Shown here: positions 32,100 through 44,900 of the stretch, piece after piece | How positions within the stretch are numbered: the stretch's first letter is position 1 | Layout of the letters: each line of letters opens with the position of its first letter | Notes under the pieces: model-generated | Seen by the model: only the letters and a program-made list of their open reading frames with translations | Databases searched by the model: none | Told to the model about the DNA's origin: nothing | Made by a program: the position numbers and the translations under genes | Assembly: GCA_947095535.1 (NCBI GenBank) | Contig: OX352772.1 | Location: 250,842,901 to 250,906,900, forward strand | Direction: 5' to 3' | Length of the DNA stretch: 64,000 bases | From: Poecilobothrus nobilitatus | Lineage: Eukaryota; Arthropoda; Insecta; Diptera; Dolichopodidae

Positions 32100-34870
32100 G
32101 GCAATTAATTTTTGTTTGTCAGTTCTGAATAAATATAGATAGAAGTTACATTCATTACGAGTATTGTAATTGTGTATTTCTAACTTTGGATCATAAGGTT
32201 ATGCTTGATTTTGTTGTTTACAATTTTGTACGCGAGCATATAACGCTCACGCTTGTAAATGTTCTCGAAGCTTAAATATTTCCTAGAATGAATTAAATTG
32301 GTTGGGTGCCATATCGGTAGATTATGTATAATATTTATTGATTTTTTTAGAAGTATTTCAATTCTATTTAAGTAAATTTGTGGTGCTATACTCCAGATAA
32401 GGTTAACATATTTTATTTTATTTTGTTTTATTTATTTAATTATCAAAACTAAGTATGTACATATTTAAAAAAAACAAAAAGGATTTATTGGTTAGAATAA
32501 ATTGTCTGAGATCAGTAAATTGAAAAAGTGTTTACCTACGTAAAGTGTTTTCAAAGGTATTTCTGGAAATTCTTGAAGATTAGAGCAACAACATTTCAAC
32601 AAATACAACATCTGTTTATCGGTTATTTCTTCCGTATTCTGTATTGTGTTTATATTCCATTAAAAATTTCGGGTAGCTTGTTTGTCTAACTCTATCTCAT
32701 TAAATCTAAATTTGTAATTAAGAGATTTGATAGCAATATTACTTTTTAGAATGCCAAGAGTAAAACATGATGAAAATATTTGTCTACGTGAGGACAAGGG
32801 GAGCATGTTTAAGAATTTAAGTCTTGTTGTGTACCTTGGAAGATTTAAAAAGTCTGAAGGGTTATATTGGTTTCTTAATGCAAATAGAGGAAACTATTTA
32901 TGAACTGACTCAATTTTATTTGAATGAACCTGACAAGCTGCATCCCATATAATGCTACCCGTATTCTAATGTAGAACGAACTAGGGAACAATATAAAGTT
33001 TTTGTCACAGCTAAGTCACTGTGTTGTTGTTTTGGATTTTATATCCAACCCGAGGAGTTCAGATACGTAATCAATTCTTTGCTTTTGTGTTTAGAAAGCA
33101 AAGTAAAGGACCGTAGAAGGAGCAAAGGACAAAGCAAAGGAAAAAGTAAAGAACCAAGGTGGCTACCTTGTGGAACACCGGAATTTGCCACGAATGGTTC
33201 TGAAATCACAATTTTGAATATAACACTATAGAAGCGATCACAAATAAGAATATATCACTTTAGAAAAAACTCTGGGAAGCCATATTTTTTTAGTTTTAGT
33301 AATATAATACTATGTGTGCTTTACAAATATCAGTATAAACAACATCTGTTTGAAAATCTTCTTCCATGTTTTTGAGGAAGAGGGACGTTGTTTCAACTAC
33401 GTTTGACACAGTAGATTTTTGTTTTACAAAACCATGTTGGTTATATATTAAAAGAACAGTGATTATAAATTGAATCCGTTATAATTAGTTCAAATAATTT
33501 TGGAATAGAAGATAATTTAGCCATCGGACAATAGTTAGTAATTTCATTTTTAGCATTCTTTTCGTGAATTGGTCTGATATAAGGCATTTTCCAAAAAGGA
33601 GGCGGGATTCTAATGAGTTTTTGAAGAGTAATGTTAAAGGGGTAGTGAGAATGTTAGAACACTTGCTCAGAATTATTTTCGGTATACCATCAGGGCCGGG
33701 AAAAGTATTATTGCCGAATTTTTTTAGATATTTGGAAACTATTTCTTCATTTATATTTATGTCATTAAGAGGCGTTTTTTGACAACTGCCCATAAAGGAT
33801 AAATAATTTTCATTTGGCGAAAAGGAAGAATGGCTATATGAAGTGCTGAAAAACTCACGAAAATATTTTGAAATAACTAAAGGAATTAAAAATCTAACTA
33901 AAGAGAATTGAAGTTCATAAATGTAGGGTAATAATCATCACAATTACATCTAGAATATATGTATTTCCAAAATTTTTTCGGATCAGATTTTAGTTTACTA
34001 GCCATTTGGTTAATGTAATTATTGTAAAGAATATCGGATGACGTTTTAAAATTATTAAAAAACATGACAAAATTATTTTAGTCATTAATACCTTTTGATT
34101 TGAGATATTTACGCCAGGCTTTGTTTTTCTTGTTTCTAAGCTTCTTTGTGAACCATGATGGGCCAGATTGGGAAGATCTTTTTTTTGTAATTGGAACGAA
34201 TTGAGTAAAACCTTCGAACATAATTTCATAAAACCTAATTGTCATTTGATTTAGGTCTATATTATTAAATATAGACGTGAAGTCATAGATATTTAAGGAA
34301 TTTATTAAGTCAGGAAAGTTGGTTTTATTGAAATTAAAACTATAAAAATCTGCTGCTTCAAGATTTACGGAATTAGTTAAACAATAGGTAAAACTTATTG
34401 AAGGGTGATAAGGGTCCAACGCAACAAGCAATAAGCCCGAGTCACATAAAGTGATATTATAGCAATCAGAGGTAAATATTAAATCCAATTGCTTATCTTT
34501 AAAATTACGATGGTGGGAAACCTGTTGTAAATTGTTGGTATTTAAGCCATCAATAAATTGCGAATCAGTTTCACTCACCGAAGAATTAAGAATCAAAAAA
34601 GATTCTTCGTCATGATTAATCCATGTTATATTAGGGAGATTAAAATCTCTATATAAAATTAACTCATCATTAGGACCTGAATTGCAGCAAACCAAATCTA
34701 TTGCATTTAAAAGAGTAATATAAATATTTAAATTCGAAATGACCTATCGAAAAGCTCAAGATTGTTAATAGAAGAATTTAGCCAAGTTTCTGTTAATGCA
34801 AATACGTCAAAATTTAAACTTATTGAATTAAGTAAGACTTGACTTGTTTTTGTTCTAAGACCTCTGACAT
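32100..34870 (-). pseudogene. LINE Y ORF2: endonuclease and RT remains
   Basis: The endonuclease starts near 34860 with LRTKTSQVLLNSISLNFDVF and ALTETWL. It continues at 34078-34695 with RDFNLPNITW (the G-D-F-N motif with R for G), LDLIFTSD and PYHPSISF (the terminal D/H of the fold altered). RT starts near 33720 with GPDGIPKIILSKCSNILTTP. The palm core is lost between about 33480 and 33260. The region 32500-33000 matches the post-RT domain: NLPRYTTRLKFLNMLPLSSR and NKIESVHK. The 32190-32400 part contains LPIWHPTNL. Confidence 0.72.
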
Positions 34871-35029
34871 TTTAATAATAATATATTGATAAATTTATTA
34901 AAATTTAGATATTTACAAATTTAATTACAAATTTATTTATTGTAGAGATCTTATTTAAATTATTTATTGGCATGAAAAAATTTATTATAATTATCATTCG
35001 AAACCTTTAAGTGATTATAATAATTACTA

Positions 35030-36500
35030 TTACTACAATGACTGCGGAATACCTTTAGTTTCGTGAAATTTTATATATAATTTATGTATTTCTTTGTATT
35101 TGGTTGGTAAACCTTCGTTTTCAATTAAAACTTTTACACTTGTTCTGATCTTATCTTCCAACACAGTATTATATTTATCATCAAGCAAATTGACAAATAT
35201 AATCTGATCATGTTATAGACTTTATCTTCTTTTAGCCTAGATAGAGCGACTGTATAGTCATTGTTGGCAAGAGATTGTTGTGTCATTCTTGTTATCGGTG
35301 GTAAAAGCGGGTTAATAATTGAAGGTTGAAGAGTTTCACCTTGAACAAAGTTTATGAATTTAGAAGTAGAAGGAATATTTGGGGAAGTTGAGGAAGAAGA
35401 AGGAGGTTCAATTATTGAAACACAATTAGAATTGGTAATTTCAGGATCTTTAGTTAGTGATGCAGTATTAAAAGCGTTTGTATTGTTATTACTGTTAATG
35501 CTAAAATTAGAATTGCTATTATCAGAAACAATCTTATAATTTTTAGATGTTTTTTTTTATTATCACTAGAAATATTTTTATTTTTATTGTTATTACTCCT
35601 ATTTTTATTATTATTATTATTACTACTCCTATTTTTATTTTTATTAATTTTATTACTTTTAATATTATTATTTTTTTTATTACTATTATCATTAATATTT
35701 AACTTATTATCTAATTTGCTTTTCGCATCTTTACCTCTAATATCCCGGAATTTTGTAATTGTGGTCCCCTTATTCCAAAATTTAACAAGTATTTCGGATT
35801 TCGGGTGTTTTTGGGAGTTACTTTTATACATACTGCAATATCACATTTAAATTTTTGTTTAATATAGCACTCAAGGCTTTTTTCTGTAGTTTTGCAATTT
35901 AACCTTGAAATGCAAAGAGAAAAGACGGTTTTTTGTACCCACCGGGACTATTGTAGCCTTATCTCCAGGTTTTGCTTTATTTATTTTGCTCTTTGCCTTT
36001 GTGCTAGGTGTAATATTGTCAGTTTGGATAAATACGTTTTTATAAACTATGGATGGTTTATTTAATTTATCAAACTCTTGATTAGTTATCTTAGTTCATT
36101 TTTCAGATCATTAACCAGATGTGTTAATATATTCTTTAAATATATTTTTCGGTCAGAAAGAAAACTGCATAATGCTTGATTAAAGCTATCGTAGCTTTTG
36201 GCCATATCGTTAAAGCATACCGAATTATTTTTAGAGCATCCACTACTTTGGCCGTGCAACCAACCAGTCGCTTTTACTATCATTAAGTAAACCATCAACT
36301 CGTCTTTAAGAATATGAATAGGCTGGTTTAAATCTAATCAACTTTCGCAAATAAAATGATACGAAATAAACGTGTACATATTTGCCAGCCTCTGGGGGCA
36401 TTAATGCAAACCCCATGGAAGTTTCTATTGCAGATCCAATTGCATGCGATGACATCTGTTTTGCAATCTGTAATAGTACAGAGTACGGCACCTCATTTAT
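35030..36500 (-). pseudogene. LINE Y ORF1 (gag-like) remains
   Basis: Frames at 36306-36491 (SAIETSMGFALMPPEAGKYV), 35740-35830 (KFWNKGTTITKFRDIRGKDA) and 35030-35200 (LENKIRTSVKVLIENEGLP-like) follow each other on the minus strand. An Asn/Lys low-complexity block (35560-35710) fills the middle. The GTT-x-x-F motif also occurs in the ORF1 relic of family X at about 40530. The function would be RNA binding in the retrotransposon particle. The plus-strand Leu-rich frame at 35587-35850 is its complement. Confidence 0.55.
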
Positions 36501-36530
36501 TTTGATTAATTTTAATTATTAACAGTAATA

Positions 36531-37144
36531 TATAAAAATTTAACAGCAAAACAAATTTAATTTTAATAATATAAGTCAGTTTTTTAAGAATTCAAATTAA
36601 AATTAAAACAAAAGTAAACAAACTTAAGTGACCTAATTTAAGTAATTTTTTTTTTAATTTTATAAGTCAGGTAAAAATATGTAAAGTTAAATTATTTTGT
36701 TTTTGACTATTTATTGTTCATAAAGTAAAAAATTAAACTAATTTAAAAAATTAAAATAAAAATGCGCGTTTTACAATGACACGTTACTTAACTTGTTAAT
36801 GGTTTGAAAAGAACTGCAAACACTTAATGCTGCATCTATCGTAATAACAGCTAGTGTAGAGTATTGAAGAAACAGCAATGTAAATGAAGAATCTAATTTA
36901 AAAACAAATAGTGTAAATCAAAGCATAACACATCTAATAAGAAAGTAATTTACATTCAATTATTAGTAAGGTCTTGGCAATATTCCTTCGTCTTAACAAT
37001 ATTTTCATTAATTCATGTGAAAGAGGCTGTTTTAATTTTAATATAACATATCATTCCATGAGTAATTTATTAACCAGGAACTTAGAGCATTCATAATAAT
37101 CATTCTGTAAGACATATCCAACCTCATCCTAAAAATAATATACT
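36531..37144. other. AT-rich spacer, nothing recognised
   Basis: No coding or repeat signal seen, other than general A/T richness. May include the promoter side of LINE family Y, but no match was found. Confidence 0.35.
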
Positions 37145-37549
37145 TTGCCATACTTAATAATTGTCTTAAGTATAAAAATTGGAAGCAGTCTATCTGGAAG
37201 ATCATGCCAGGCATATGACAAATTTTTAAAAATGTTCATGTGCCTAATAGAAAGTTCAAAATTTATTTTAAGGAAAAGAGCGGTTGACAGAAAAAAGAAA
37301 TTTTTAAACCTAAAAAAGAACCTAAATCTAAAAAAGGAAATTATGCAAGAAAAGGATCAATTCTATATAGGTGAATTCCTTAGAAATAAAGGTAACTTAA
37401 GGGCGGAGTGGCGTGAAGTAAATAATATTATTAAAATAAATAGTGAAAAAAGGAAATCGATAGTTTGTGAACAAAATGAGCAGATTATTTCTAGTCTAAA
37501 CGAAGTTGCAAATATATTTAATTCTTATTTTTCAAACATTAATAATTAA
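37145..37549 (+). mobile_element. LINE fragment, endonuclease-RT linker
   Basis: The 134-codon frame has the linker pattern of LINE ORF2: FLKMFMCLIESSKF, a Lys-rich run, then RNKGNLRAEWREVNNIIKIN and EVANIFNSYFSNI, where the last block is the conserved A-x-x-x-N-x-Y-F before the RT. No RT follows. A fragment of a further family. Confidence 0.6.
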
Positions 37550-38290
37550 ACAATGGATCAAGAATTTAATCCTGTTTGTCTGTACTGTAATATGACCAAT
37601 TAATTGCAAGATGATAACAGACGGCGAAATAGTTTTTTTCTTTCAGTATCCTTCTGATTGGGAAGTTCTAAATGCAATATGCTCCTTGAAAAACTCTTAA
37701 CTCTTCTGGATATCACGATATTACAAACATCTTACTGAAAAATGTAATTATCTTAAATGAATGTTACTATATGGAAATTAATTTAATTTAGACTGAATTT
37801 TAAAGTTGCGTTAAAAACATGAACAAGAATTATTTGGATTACATTACTGCTATATTCATGTTATTAATATTAATTTTGCATTCCACTAACTTCAATGAAC
37901 TGTAACTTATACTGTAAATACTTAGTATTTTTGTTTATGATTTTTTTTTTTTGATTAAGTTTTAAATTATATTTAGAAATCCGTGACAGTTTAATAACAT
38001 TGTAGCAATTTATTGTTTTAGTAGTAATTGAATAATAATTACACTAACACTATTTTTTTTAAATATCAATAATAAGTGCCATTCTCTTTTAATTTCGTTG
38101 TATATATCATTGTATTTGAAATCATAGTAAGTTAAGTTTATAGAAAGAAAGTTTATAATTAAATAAATATTGTATATAGGCCAAATCTGCTGTTTGGTAG
38201 TTCATTTACTTTTCGTTTTCTTCAATATTGTTATGGCGTGACACCCACATGAAGGTTATGTTTAGATTTTGGCTTACTGAGGCAACTTCT
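37550..38290. other. AT-rich spacer, nothing recognised
   Basis: No open frame, repeat or LINE motif could be recognised. Sequence is A/T-rich, with a small TTTTTTTTTTGATT run near 37950. Confidence 0.35.
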
Positions 38291-38299
38291 TCTTGACAA

Positions 38300-39270
38300 T
38301 GCCTTACAAGCTTTGAGGTTGTAATATTCGTATTAATAGGCTTAATCGCGGATTAAGTGTCCACATAGATGGCAATCTTTCTCATTTGTGTGTTATTTCG
38401 GTTCAAAACTCGAGCAGCCTCTGTGACTGCTAATATCATCGCCTGAAAGATGTTAGCTGTGTTGGAGAGTTTGTAGAATTTTGAAATATAGAGTTGTCCT
38501 GGATCTGTCGGTGAAGATAGTTACATCGTAGTTCTTTATTCCATCATCACCGCCCTTCCATTTCGCTCCAGTTAGAAACCCTGCGGCAAAATTGCTCCTA
38601 AAGTTTAGTTTGCGAACAGTATTGTCGGTCATGTTTGGTATAGAATAATGCTTTGGTAGTATCTCCACAATATTACAATGGTCGTATGGTCTAGAAGCAG
38701 ACGACCCAAATTTTTTGAATCATGCACTGTACGTTGCAACATATTTAATGTATAGTTCAGGAGAAAAAATTAATAGAGCAGTATTCAGAGCGTCAATCGA
38801 ACATTCATCGCTGGTCACCACACCAATGATTCATAGGTAAAAATTGGGCGAACAATTGCTGTATACGGGCAGAAAGCCGTATTTGGCTTCAGACCCCTTT
38901 TCTTGCCCATGATTTTATTGCAAACAATGTTCTTTGATCAATGTTAGATTTCCAGGAGAGGTTTGAATATAGAATAACACCTAGATACTCAACAGTAAAG
39001 TAACACCGTCGTACTCAACAGTAAAGTAAGATTGTTAAGTTTGGGTAGCACAAAAGTAGGTATTTTGGATTTTGTCGTGAAGAGTACCATTTCAGTCTTC
39101 TTTGAGTTGACACCAATGCCACAGCTTGTGGCTGATATAAAACTGCCACGCATGACATGGATATTCACACCTATTAACTGGCCTGATAATAATATAACCA
39201 ACCGGTGATAACTAAATGCAATTAGAGTATCATGTACACTTGGTGACTGTAATGCCATCTTCATTCAGCG
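38300..39270 (-). mobile_element. LINE fragment with RT tail and RNase H
   Basis: On the minus strand, 38989-39264 encodes the late RT with GIGVNSKKTEMVLFTTKSK, the K-T-E region of non-LTR RT. It is followed by post-RT text (about 38700-38950). At 38453-38668 comes an RNase H start, IKNYDVTIFTDRSR, where the conserved T-D-G-S has become T-D-R-S, then an RNase H middle and end (38300-38450) with RKIAIYVDT and WVSRHN. Presence of RNase H points to an R1/I/LOA-type LINE, distinct from families X, Y and Z. Confidence 0.72.
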
Positions 39271-39894
39271 ATCCAGAGTCTTTATTCAGTCTTCAGTATA
39301 TTAATACGTGTTTTTTTTATTTTAATTTATATTTTTAATTCAATTTTAATTTGCCAACGATTGACGTTTTTTCAAATAAATACTATTACAATTGCAAAAA
39401 ACTATATTGAAAAATTAGTTCAGTTAGCCAACATTTTTTTTTTTGCTAATCTTGGTAAAACTTCGCAAATTAACCCGACCCGACCTAAGTAATTTTAATA
39501 AATTGTATATAATTTAAAAATTAAAAACATTGAATTTAATTTTAAATAACCATGGAATTCAAATGGAATAATAAAATTTGTATGATTAATGACACGAAAA
39601 CAGAAATCGTTTCATGTAAAGGCTTTTGATTTAAAATTTGACGGCGCATGTGCACTGTAATGCTTCCAGAAATTGGTACACCTTATTTATTGCTAAACAT
39701 TTCTTTTTGTTTAGAATAAAATAATACATTTGGAGAGTTCTACAATAAAATCTTTGATGCTATTCATAATGTCAAGCACGATAATATCAATGAGTTATTT
39801 TTAGAGACGTTGTTTTAGCCTTTCTTAATTGTTATAACGAAATTAGACATAATTCAGGATAATTTTTTAATTAGATATTTTGTAGATATGACTG
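39271..39894. repeat. Spacer with dispersed ~90-bp repeat
   Basis: AATTTTAAATAACCATGGAATTC at about 39539 and a diverged copy at about 44905-44985 share AAAATTTGTATGATTAATG. Segment 39772-39865 recurs at 40268-40345 (ATATCAATGAGTT, TAGAGACGTT, ACGAAATTAGA). These may be parts of the LINE family X ORF1 side. No gene. Confidence 0.5.
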
Positions 39895-40195
39895 ATGCCT
39901 CCTCTTAAACAACCAAAACGCACCACAAGAGGGGCAGCAAATCCGCATTCCTACTATGTGGAATTATCTAAGTGGTACTCTACTGGTTACAGAAATTCGG
40001 TTGTTGTTAGAACTGCAAAAATCTGCAATTTATTACCATCCACCGTATTCCCAAATGTTGTCGATTTTGTTATTTACAATTTGTCCATATTTAAGAAGAA
40101 TCAGAGAGATAACAGATTTTTCTCAAATTTAGCCTTCAACTCTTCGTTATCCTTATTTGTTCCATCCGTATCCCATCCTATATAATCACAACTAC
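39895..40195 (+). mobile_element. LINE family X 3'-end fragment
   Basis: The 96-codon frame encodes the C-terminal tail of ORF2: MPPLKQPKRTTRGAANPH, ELSKWYSTGYRNSVVVRTAK and FKKNQRDNRF. It matches the tail at 1171-1480 and 43970-44283. Only the 3' end is present, so it is a 5'-truncated insertion next to a longer copy of the same family. Confidence 0.78.
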
Positions 40196-40267
40196 TTCAA
40201 GCACAAAGGATCATATTCCTAGTTTGTGGTTTTAGGGTCAAAAAAAGAAAAATTATTTCAACCAGCA

Positions 40268-43200
40268 ATATATCAATGAGTTTTAGAGACGTTTTTTACC
40301 CGATCTCGAAATTGTTAAACGAAATTAGAGATTATTCAAAATAACTTAAGAATTGATAATTCCACTAAAGTTACCGAACCAACAAAATGTTAGTCTTTAT
40401 TTGAGTAACAAGGATAGCAGACTGCTTGGTCGAATCTGTTATACTAAACAAAAACAAAGTTGGTTATATTATTTATTGTTCCACTATCAGTAGCTATGTT
40501 AATTACAAGTATTCTAAGGTGTGGAAACCAGGCACGACAGCAACAGATTTTGATGATTTAAGGATTTAATATTTAGAATTCAGAATAGTGATACAAATTT
40601 AGAAAATAGAAATGATAAAATAAATAAAAATAATATTTTTAAAATTACAAACAAAAAAAATAAAAAATTTAGTAGAAAATAAAATTAAAAATAACAAAAA
40701 CAACCAATATGAAAAGAAACATGTTAGCTTTAGTAAATCAATTAATAAAACAAACAGCAAAACCAAAACATTATCAAATTCACAACATACAAACACTGGT
40801 TTAAATACTTCATAATATTATCTACCTATAATTTTACTTTTCGAAGATCCCCCAAAACATTTTTATTTGCCCTCATTATTAATAATCATTTTACCGATTT
40901 TTCCGGCTTCTCCTTCACAGATTTAGGTAGGAATGATTACCCTAATTTCACACGTGGGGGTAAGAATAACAATAACGTGAGCAATAGTAACAGTAATAGT
41001 AATACTAGCTTTTCAAATTAAGTTATTCATTCGGTTCCCCTACAGATTTATGTGAGCATAATTGTGCGAATTTTGTTCACGATGATATCATTAAGAAGTC
41101 ATTCGTCATGCCACTCATAACTAAAATGGCTCATGACTCATAGCATGGTGATGTATGCACATATGATCTTTCTAGATTTAGAGAAGAACGGGTTTATAAT
41201 AATGTCAGGTTCTTTTTAGCTTACCTTCACAATGATTCTTGCAACCATATTATAGAAGGTAAGACCCAACTAGCCTTAAAATTTTAAATAACGAAAGACT
41301 CCCTACATAATACGAAGACCTATATAAGTTGTATACTAAATTCCATAATTTCATAGATGCTTCGGAAAAAGATGTATTCGACCTATATTAAATTTAAATA
41401 ATTTTTAATTTTTCTGATTCAAATTGAAATGAATTTACTTTTTCTTTTTTTAATTTTAAACTAGATTTCAATTTTAATATTATTATTTATTATTTTAACT
41501 TTTGGTTTGTATTAATTTTTTTCCATAAAAAATAACAATTTTAATGTTAATTTCTGTAACATACGCGGGTTGCAAACGAATTTTCATGCCGTCGATTGCC
41601 ATCTTGGTTTAATTAAACCAGCAGTCTTAGGGAAGCCCTATGTGAAACACAAGTCAGTAACCACAATGATAACTTTAATATAAACGGCTACTCACTTATT
41701 TCACACTTCGTACACAAAAGAGGTACCGCTGTTTTTATAAAAAATGACATCTCTTTTTACACACTTCCAAAATATAAATGTTCTAGCCTAACCTTTCATT
41801 ACATTTGGGTCAAAATTATCGTTAAAAAGCATGAACAAGAAACTGCTATGGAAATTGAAAATCTATCGAACCAGATCAATGAAATTTAAGACACATCTCC
41901 AGAAATTGAAATTGTTCTGGCGAGAGATTTCAACATTCATAACTGGGACTGGCTTCATTTTTCTAGCAACGTCTCCGAGTCAAAACTCAATTTGGAAACA
42001 AGTTGAACTATTCTCCACACTGTTGCACCTTTCTCAACTTGTCCAAAATCCCACTGGGATCCCGGACCGTGCTGATCATGAAGGTCACCTCTTGGATCTG
42101 TTTCGCACCACATACCCTGAAAAATATGTGCTTTCAGTTGGTTGCTCCCTGGGTAATTCCGACCATTGTTTGGTTAACACAAGCTTCCGGGTAAGCCCAA
42201 TCTCCAACCAGAGGTCCCCTCCCAAAAAAGTAGTTTGGCGTTACAGCCATGCTGACTGGGAGGGTACTTTTTTAGAGCCTTTCATTGGTCATTTTACTTC
42301 CCGCAACAGAAATGTTAAATTTGCTGCAAATGCGATTAGTGAAACTATTTTACTTGGAATGAGGTTATTCATTCCTCATTTCATAAAATCTCTTAAGAGG
42401 AGTCCCAAATCGTGGTTTAATCGTATTTACAAATAGCCATTTCTAGAAAAGAGGAGGCTTTTAAACTGTATCAAAACAATAGGTCGGAGGCTAGCAGGAC
42501 CTATATAGTGGTGAGAAACAGATGCAGGAGAGTTATCAATAAGAGAGTTCTAAAAATTTAAAGGAAGACGTTAGAGGGTTTTCCTTTCCCCCACTTATTG
42601 ATAATAATAACAGAACCGAATTAGATTCTAAAGAGAAGGCGAACTTATTTGGCAAGCAGTTCGCTTTTAATTCGACATTGTTACAGTCAGCTCAGATGCC
42701 ACCTTCTGTTCCAAGAGCTTGTTGCTCCTTCGTAAAATTTACTTTAGGATGTCCGATGAAAATCTTAAAAAATCTCTATACAAATAAGTCAGCCGGTCCA
42801 GATGGTATAACTACCATGGTGCTTAAAAATACCTACTCCACTATTTCAAAACCTCTGCGCAACCTTTTCTACCAACTACCCAATGGAAGGTTGCACATGC
42901 TTTCCCAATTCCCAAAAAAGGTAATAAAAGCGATCCCTCCAACTACCGCCCTATTGCTATAACTTCGGTCCTCTCCAAGGTAATGGAGAAAATAGTGAAC
43001 CAAAAGCTTCTGAAATACCTGAACCACAAAGGTTTGCTTCATGATGTCAATGCGGGTTCAGTCGTTCAACCGATGATTTCATGACTTACCTTTGTGAGAA
43101 GCTAAGCATCAACCTTCATCGTTCTGGTGAGTCTGATGTTGCGGCTTTTGACATTTCTAAGGTTTTCGATCGAGTTTGGCACGATGTTCTATTGGCAAAA

Positions 43201-44495
43201 TGCAAAGCATTAGGTCTAGGTAGGGTCTTTCTAAAATGGATTGGAGATTTCCTTTCGAATCGCACCGGTCGATGGATATTCATCTGACAAATTCAAAATA
43301 AATGCTGGTGTCCCCATGGATTAGTTTTACCCCCAACTCTCTTCTTAATATTTATCAATGACCTACTCTCATTAACCTCCAATCCGATCCATAGTTTCGC
43401 AGACGACAGCACTCTTGTAGCTTCCTATGAGTTTCATAGCCGCTTTAACATTAATCACCAGATTAATACAACAGCAAAAAATTTCACTATTAGTGAGCTT
43501 AAATAACGATTTAGCAAAAATTCAAAAATGGGGTGAAGTCAACATAGTTGAGTTCAAAACCAAAAAACTACAATGCTGTCTGATCTCGTGGAAAATTGCC
43601 ACTACTGTTCCTAACGTACTATTTCAGGAAGAAGTCTTGCAGCATTCAACGGATTTAAACATGCTCGGCATCGTGTTAAACCAGAAATTGACTTGGTCAA
43701 ATCACATTTTTGGTATAGCTAAGGATGCAGCTAAATGTTTGGATTTTTTGTATCGCTGATCTTCTCAATATCTATAAAACGTACATTAGGCTGAAAATGG
43801 AGTATAATGCATACATTTGGGCTGCAGGGCCTTAAACAGCACTGGGTTATTTAGATAATGTGCAAAATAGAGCTTTGTCCTATCAACGACCCCAGTGTAA
43901 CTTCATTACCCACTTCACTCAGCCATCGCCGTACAGTTGGGTCACTGACCTTCTTTTATAGGTATCTCGTAGGGATTAACACTTGTTCCAAAGAAATAAA
44001 ACAATTAATGCCTCCACTGAAAGTTTTCCAACGAGAAACAAGGAGGGCACAGATATTCATCCTTACTATGTTGAGTTATCAGGATGGCGAAATACAGCCT
44101 ATGGAAATTCGTTTGTCATGCGCGCGTCCCGTTTGTGCAACCATATACCATACCATGTGTTCCCTAAAGTTGGTAATTCATATGTCTACGATTTTCTTAA
44201 GTTTAAGGAAATGTCTTTACATTTCTTTCTTCAAAATGTCCTCCAAATTTTCCTACCTATCCCCTATAATCCAAATTTCCTAATTCCTATTTTCCCAATT
44301 ATCCTTCTCGCATCCCTATCCCCAAAACCAAACTGTGCATTTGTATTAAAGTATTAAAGATTCCATCCTAAAGTTTGGTTTTAAACGGGGGGTGGTTTTG
44401 GTTGGTTAAAATTCAACACTATGCTGAGGAAGCACGTGCAGTTCCTCTTGGTGACTTTCGAGTTTTCTACCAACCCTCGTAAAAAAAAAAAAAAA
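40268..44495 (+). mobile_element. LINE family X, long copy with poly(A)
   Basis: The order is an ORF1 side (GTTATDFDDLRI-like block at about 40530, then Asn/Lys-rich text), then endonuclease, RT and tail, and a run of 15 A at 44481-44495. Stops and frameshifts break every domain, so it is inactive. Relative preservation of the RT palm suggests that it is the youngest of the family X pieces here. Confidence 0.78.
41540..44360 (+). pseudogene. LINE X ORF2: endonuclease, RT, C-terminal tail
   Basis: The endonuclease is broken until about 41900 (RDFNIHNWDW near 41922, the G-D-F-N block) and then open at 41990-42436 with DHEGHLLDLFRTTYPEKY and LGNSDHCLVNT, the terminal S-D-H. RT: SAGPDGITTMVLKN (about 42790), then AAFDISKVFDRVWHDVL (about 43140) with motif A, a damaged motif B near 43310 (VPHGLVLPPTLFLIF in the shifted frame), and FADDSTLVASY (43396 on) as motif C. 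The tail at 43983-44283 has the WRNTAYGNSFVMRASRL block. At least five frame breaks. Confidence 0.8.
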
Positions 44496-44739
44496 CAAAA
44501 TGTAAAAGATGTTCTTCAGTTTTATCGGAGTCATTGAGAGAGTAATTATTAAGTATTTAAATTCATCTCGCGAAAACTATAATAAGTTTTTTCTTCCCTA
44601 ATTAATTCTTATTTAAATAAAAATAACTTGTATTTTTACTATTAAAATGTATGAAGTTCTTAGAGCGGAGATAAGGAATTTTTTTTTTAATCCGTCTATT
44701 TTAAGTTATTTATTTTTATTGATCTTTCTGATTACGGAA

Positions 44740-44900
44740 ATAATGGAATTGCTCCAAAAGAGGACTCCTTATTGTGAAAATTGAACTCCATTCTAAAAAT
44801 TTATTTCTTGTTAGCTGTTATATTCCTCCAATGATTTTAATCCTAACTGTAAATTGATTTTATGTGGTGATTTTTTAATCTTCCGAACTTATTTGTCTTA
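44740..44900 (+). mobile_element. LINE endonuclease fragment
   Basis: A short plus-strand piece reads HSKNLFLVSCYIPPNDFNPN and LILCGDF, the central sheet and the G-D-F motif of an apurinic endonuclease. It directly follows the poly(A) of family X by about 250 bases and is from a different copy. Nothing else of that copy remains. Confidence 0.5.

Larger units (their letters stand above)
31330..36530 (-). mobile_element. LINE family Y with ORF1 and ORF2 remains
   Basis: A minus-strand non-LTR element of about 5 kb runs from ORF1 at the right (36500) to the ORF2 tail at the left (31330). Order and orientation of domains are right: ORF1, apurinic endonuclease, RT and C-terminal tail. The tail (YNDLPNQI near 31470) is separated from the post-RT region (IAPQIYLNRIEILLKKS near 32370) by an opposing LINE. 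Numerous frameshifts and stops. The style is CR1/Jockey-like. Confidence 0.75.

Noticed and set aside
35587..35850. Leu/Ile-rich plus-strand frame that looks like a membrane protein
   Set aside because: It is the complement of the Asn/Lys-rich low-complexity part of LINE ORF1.
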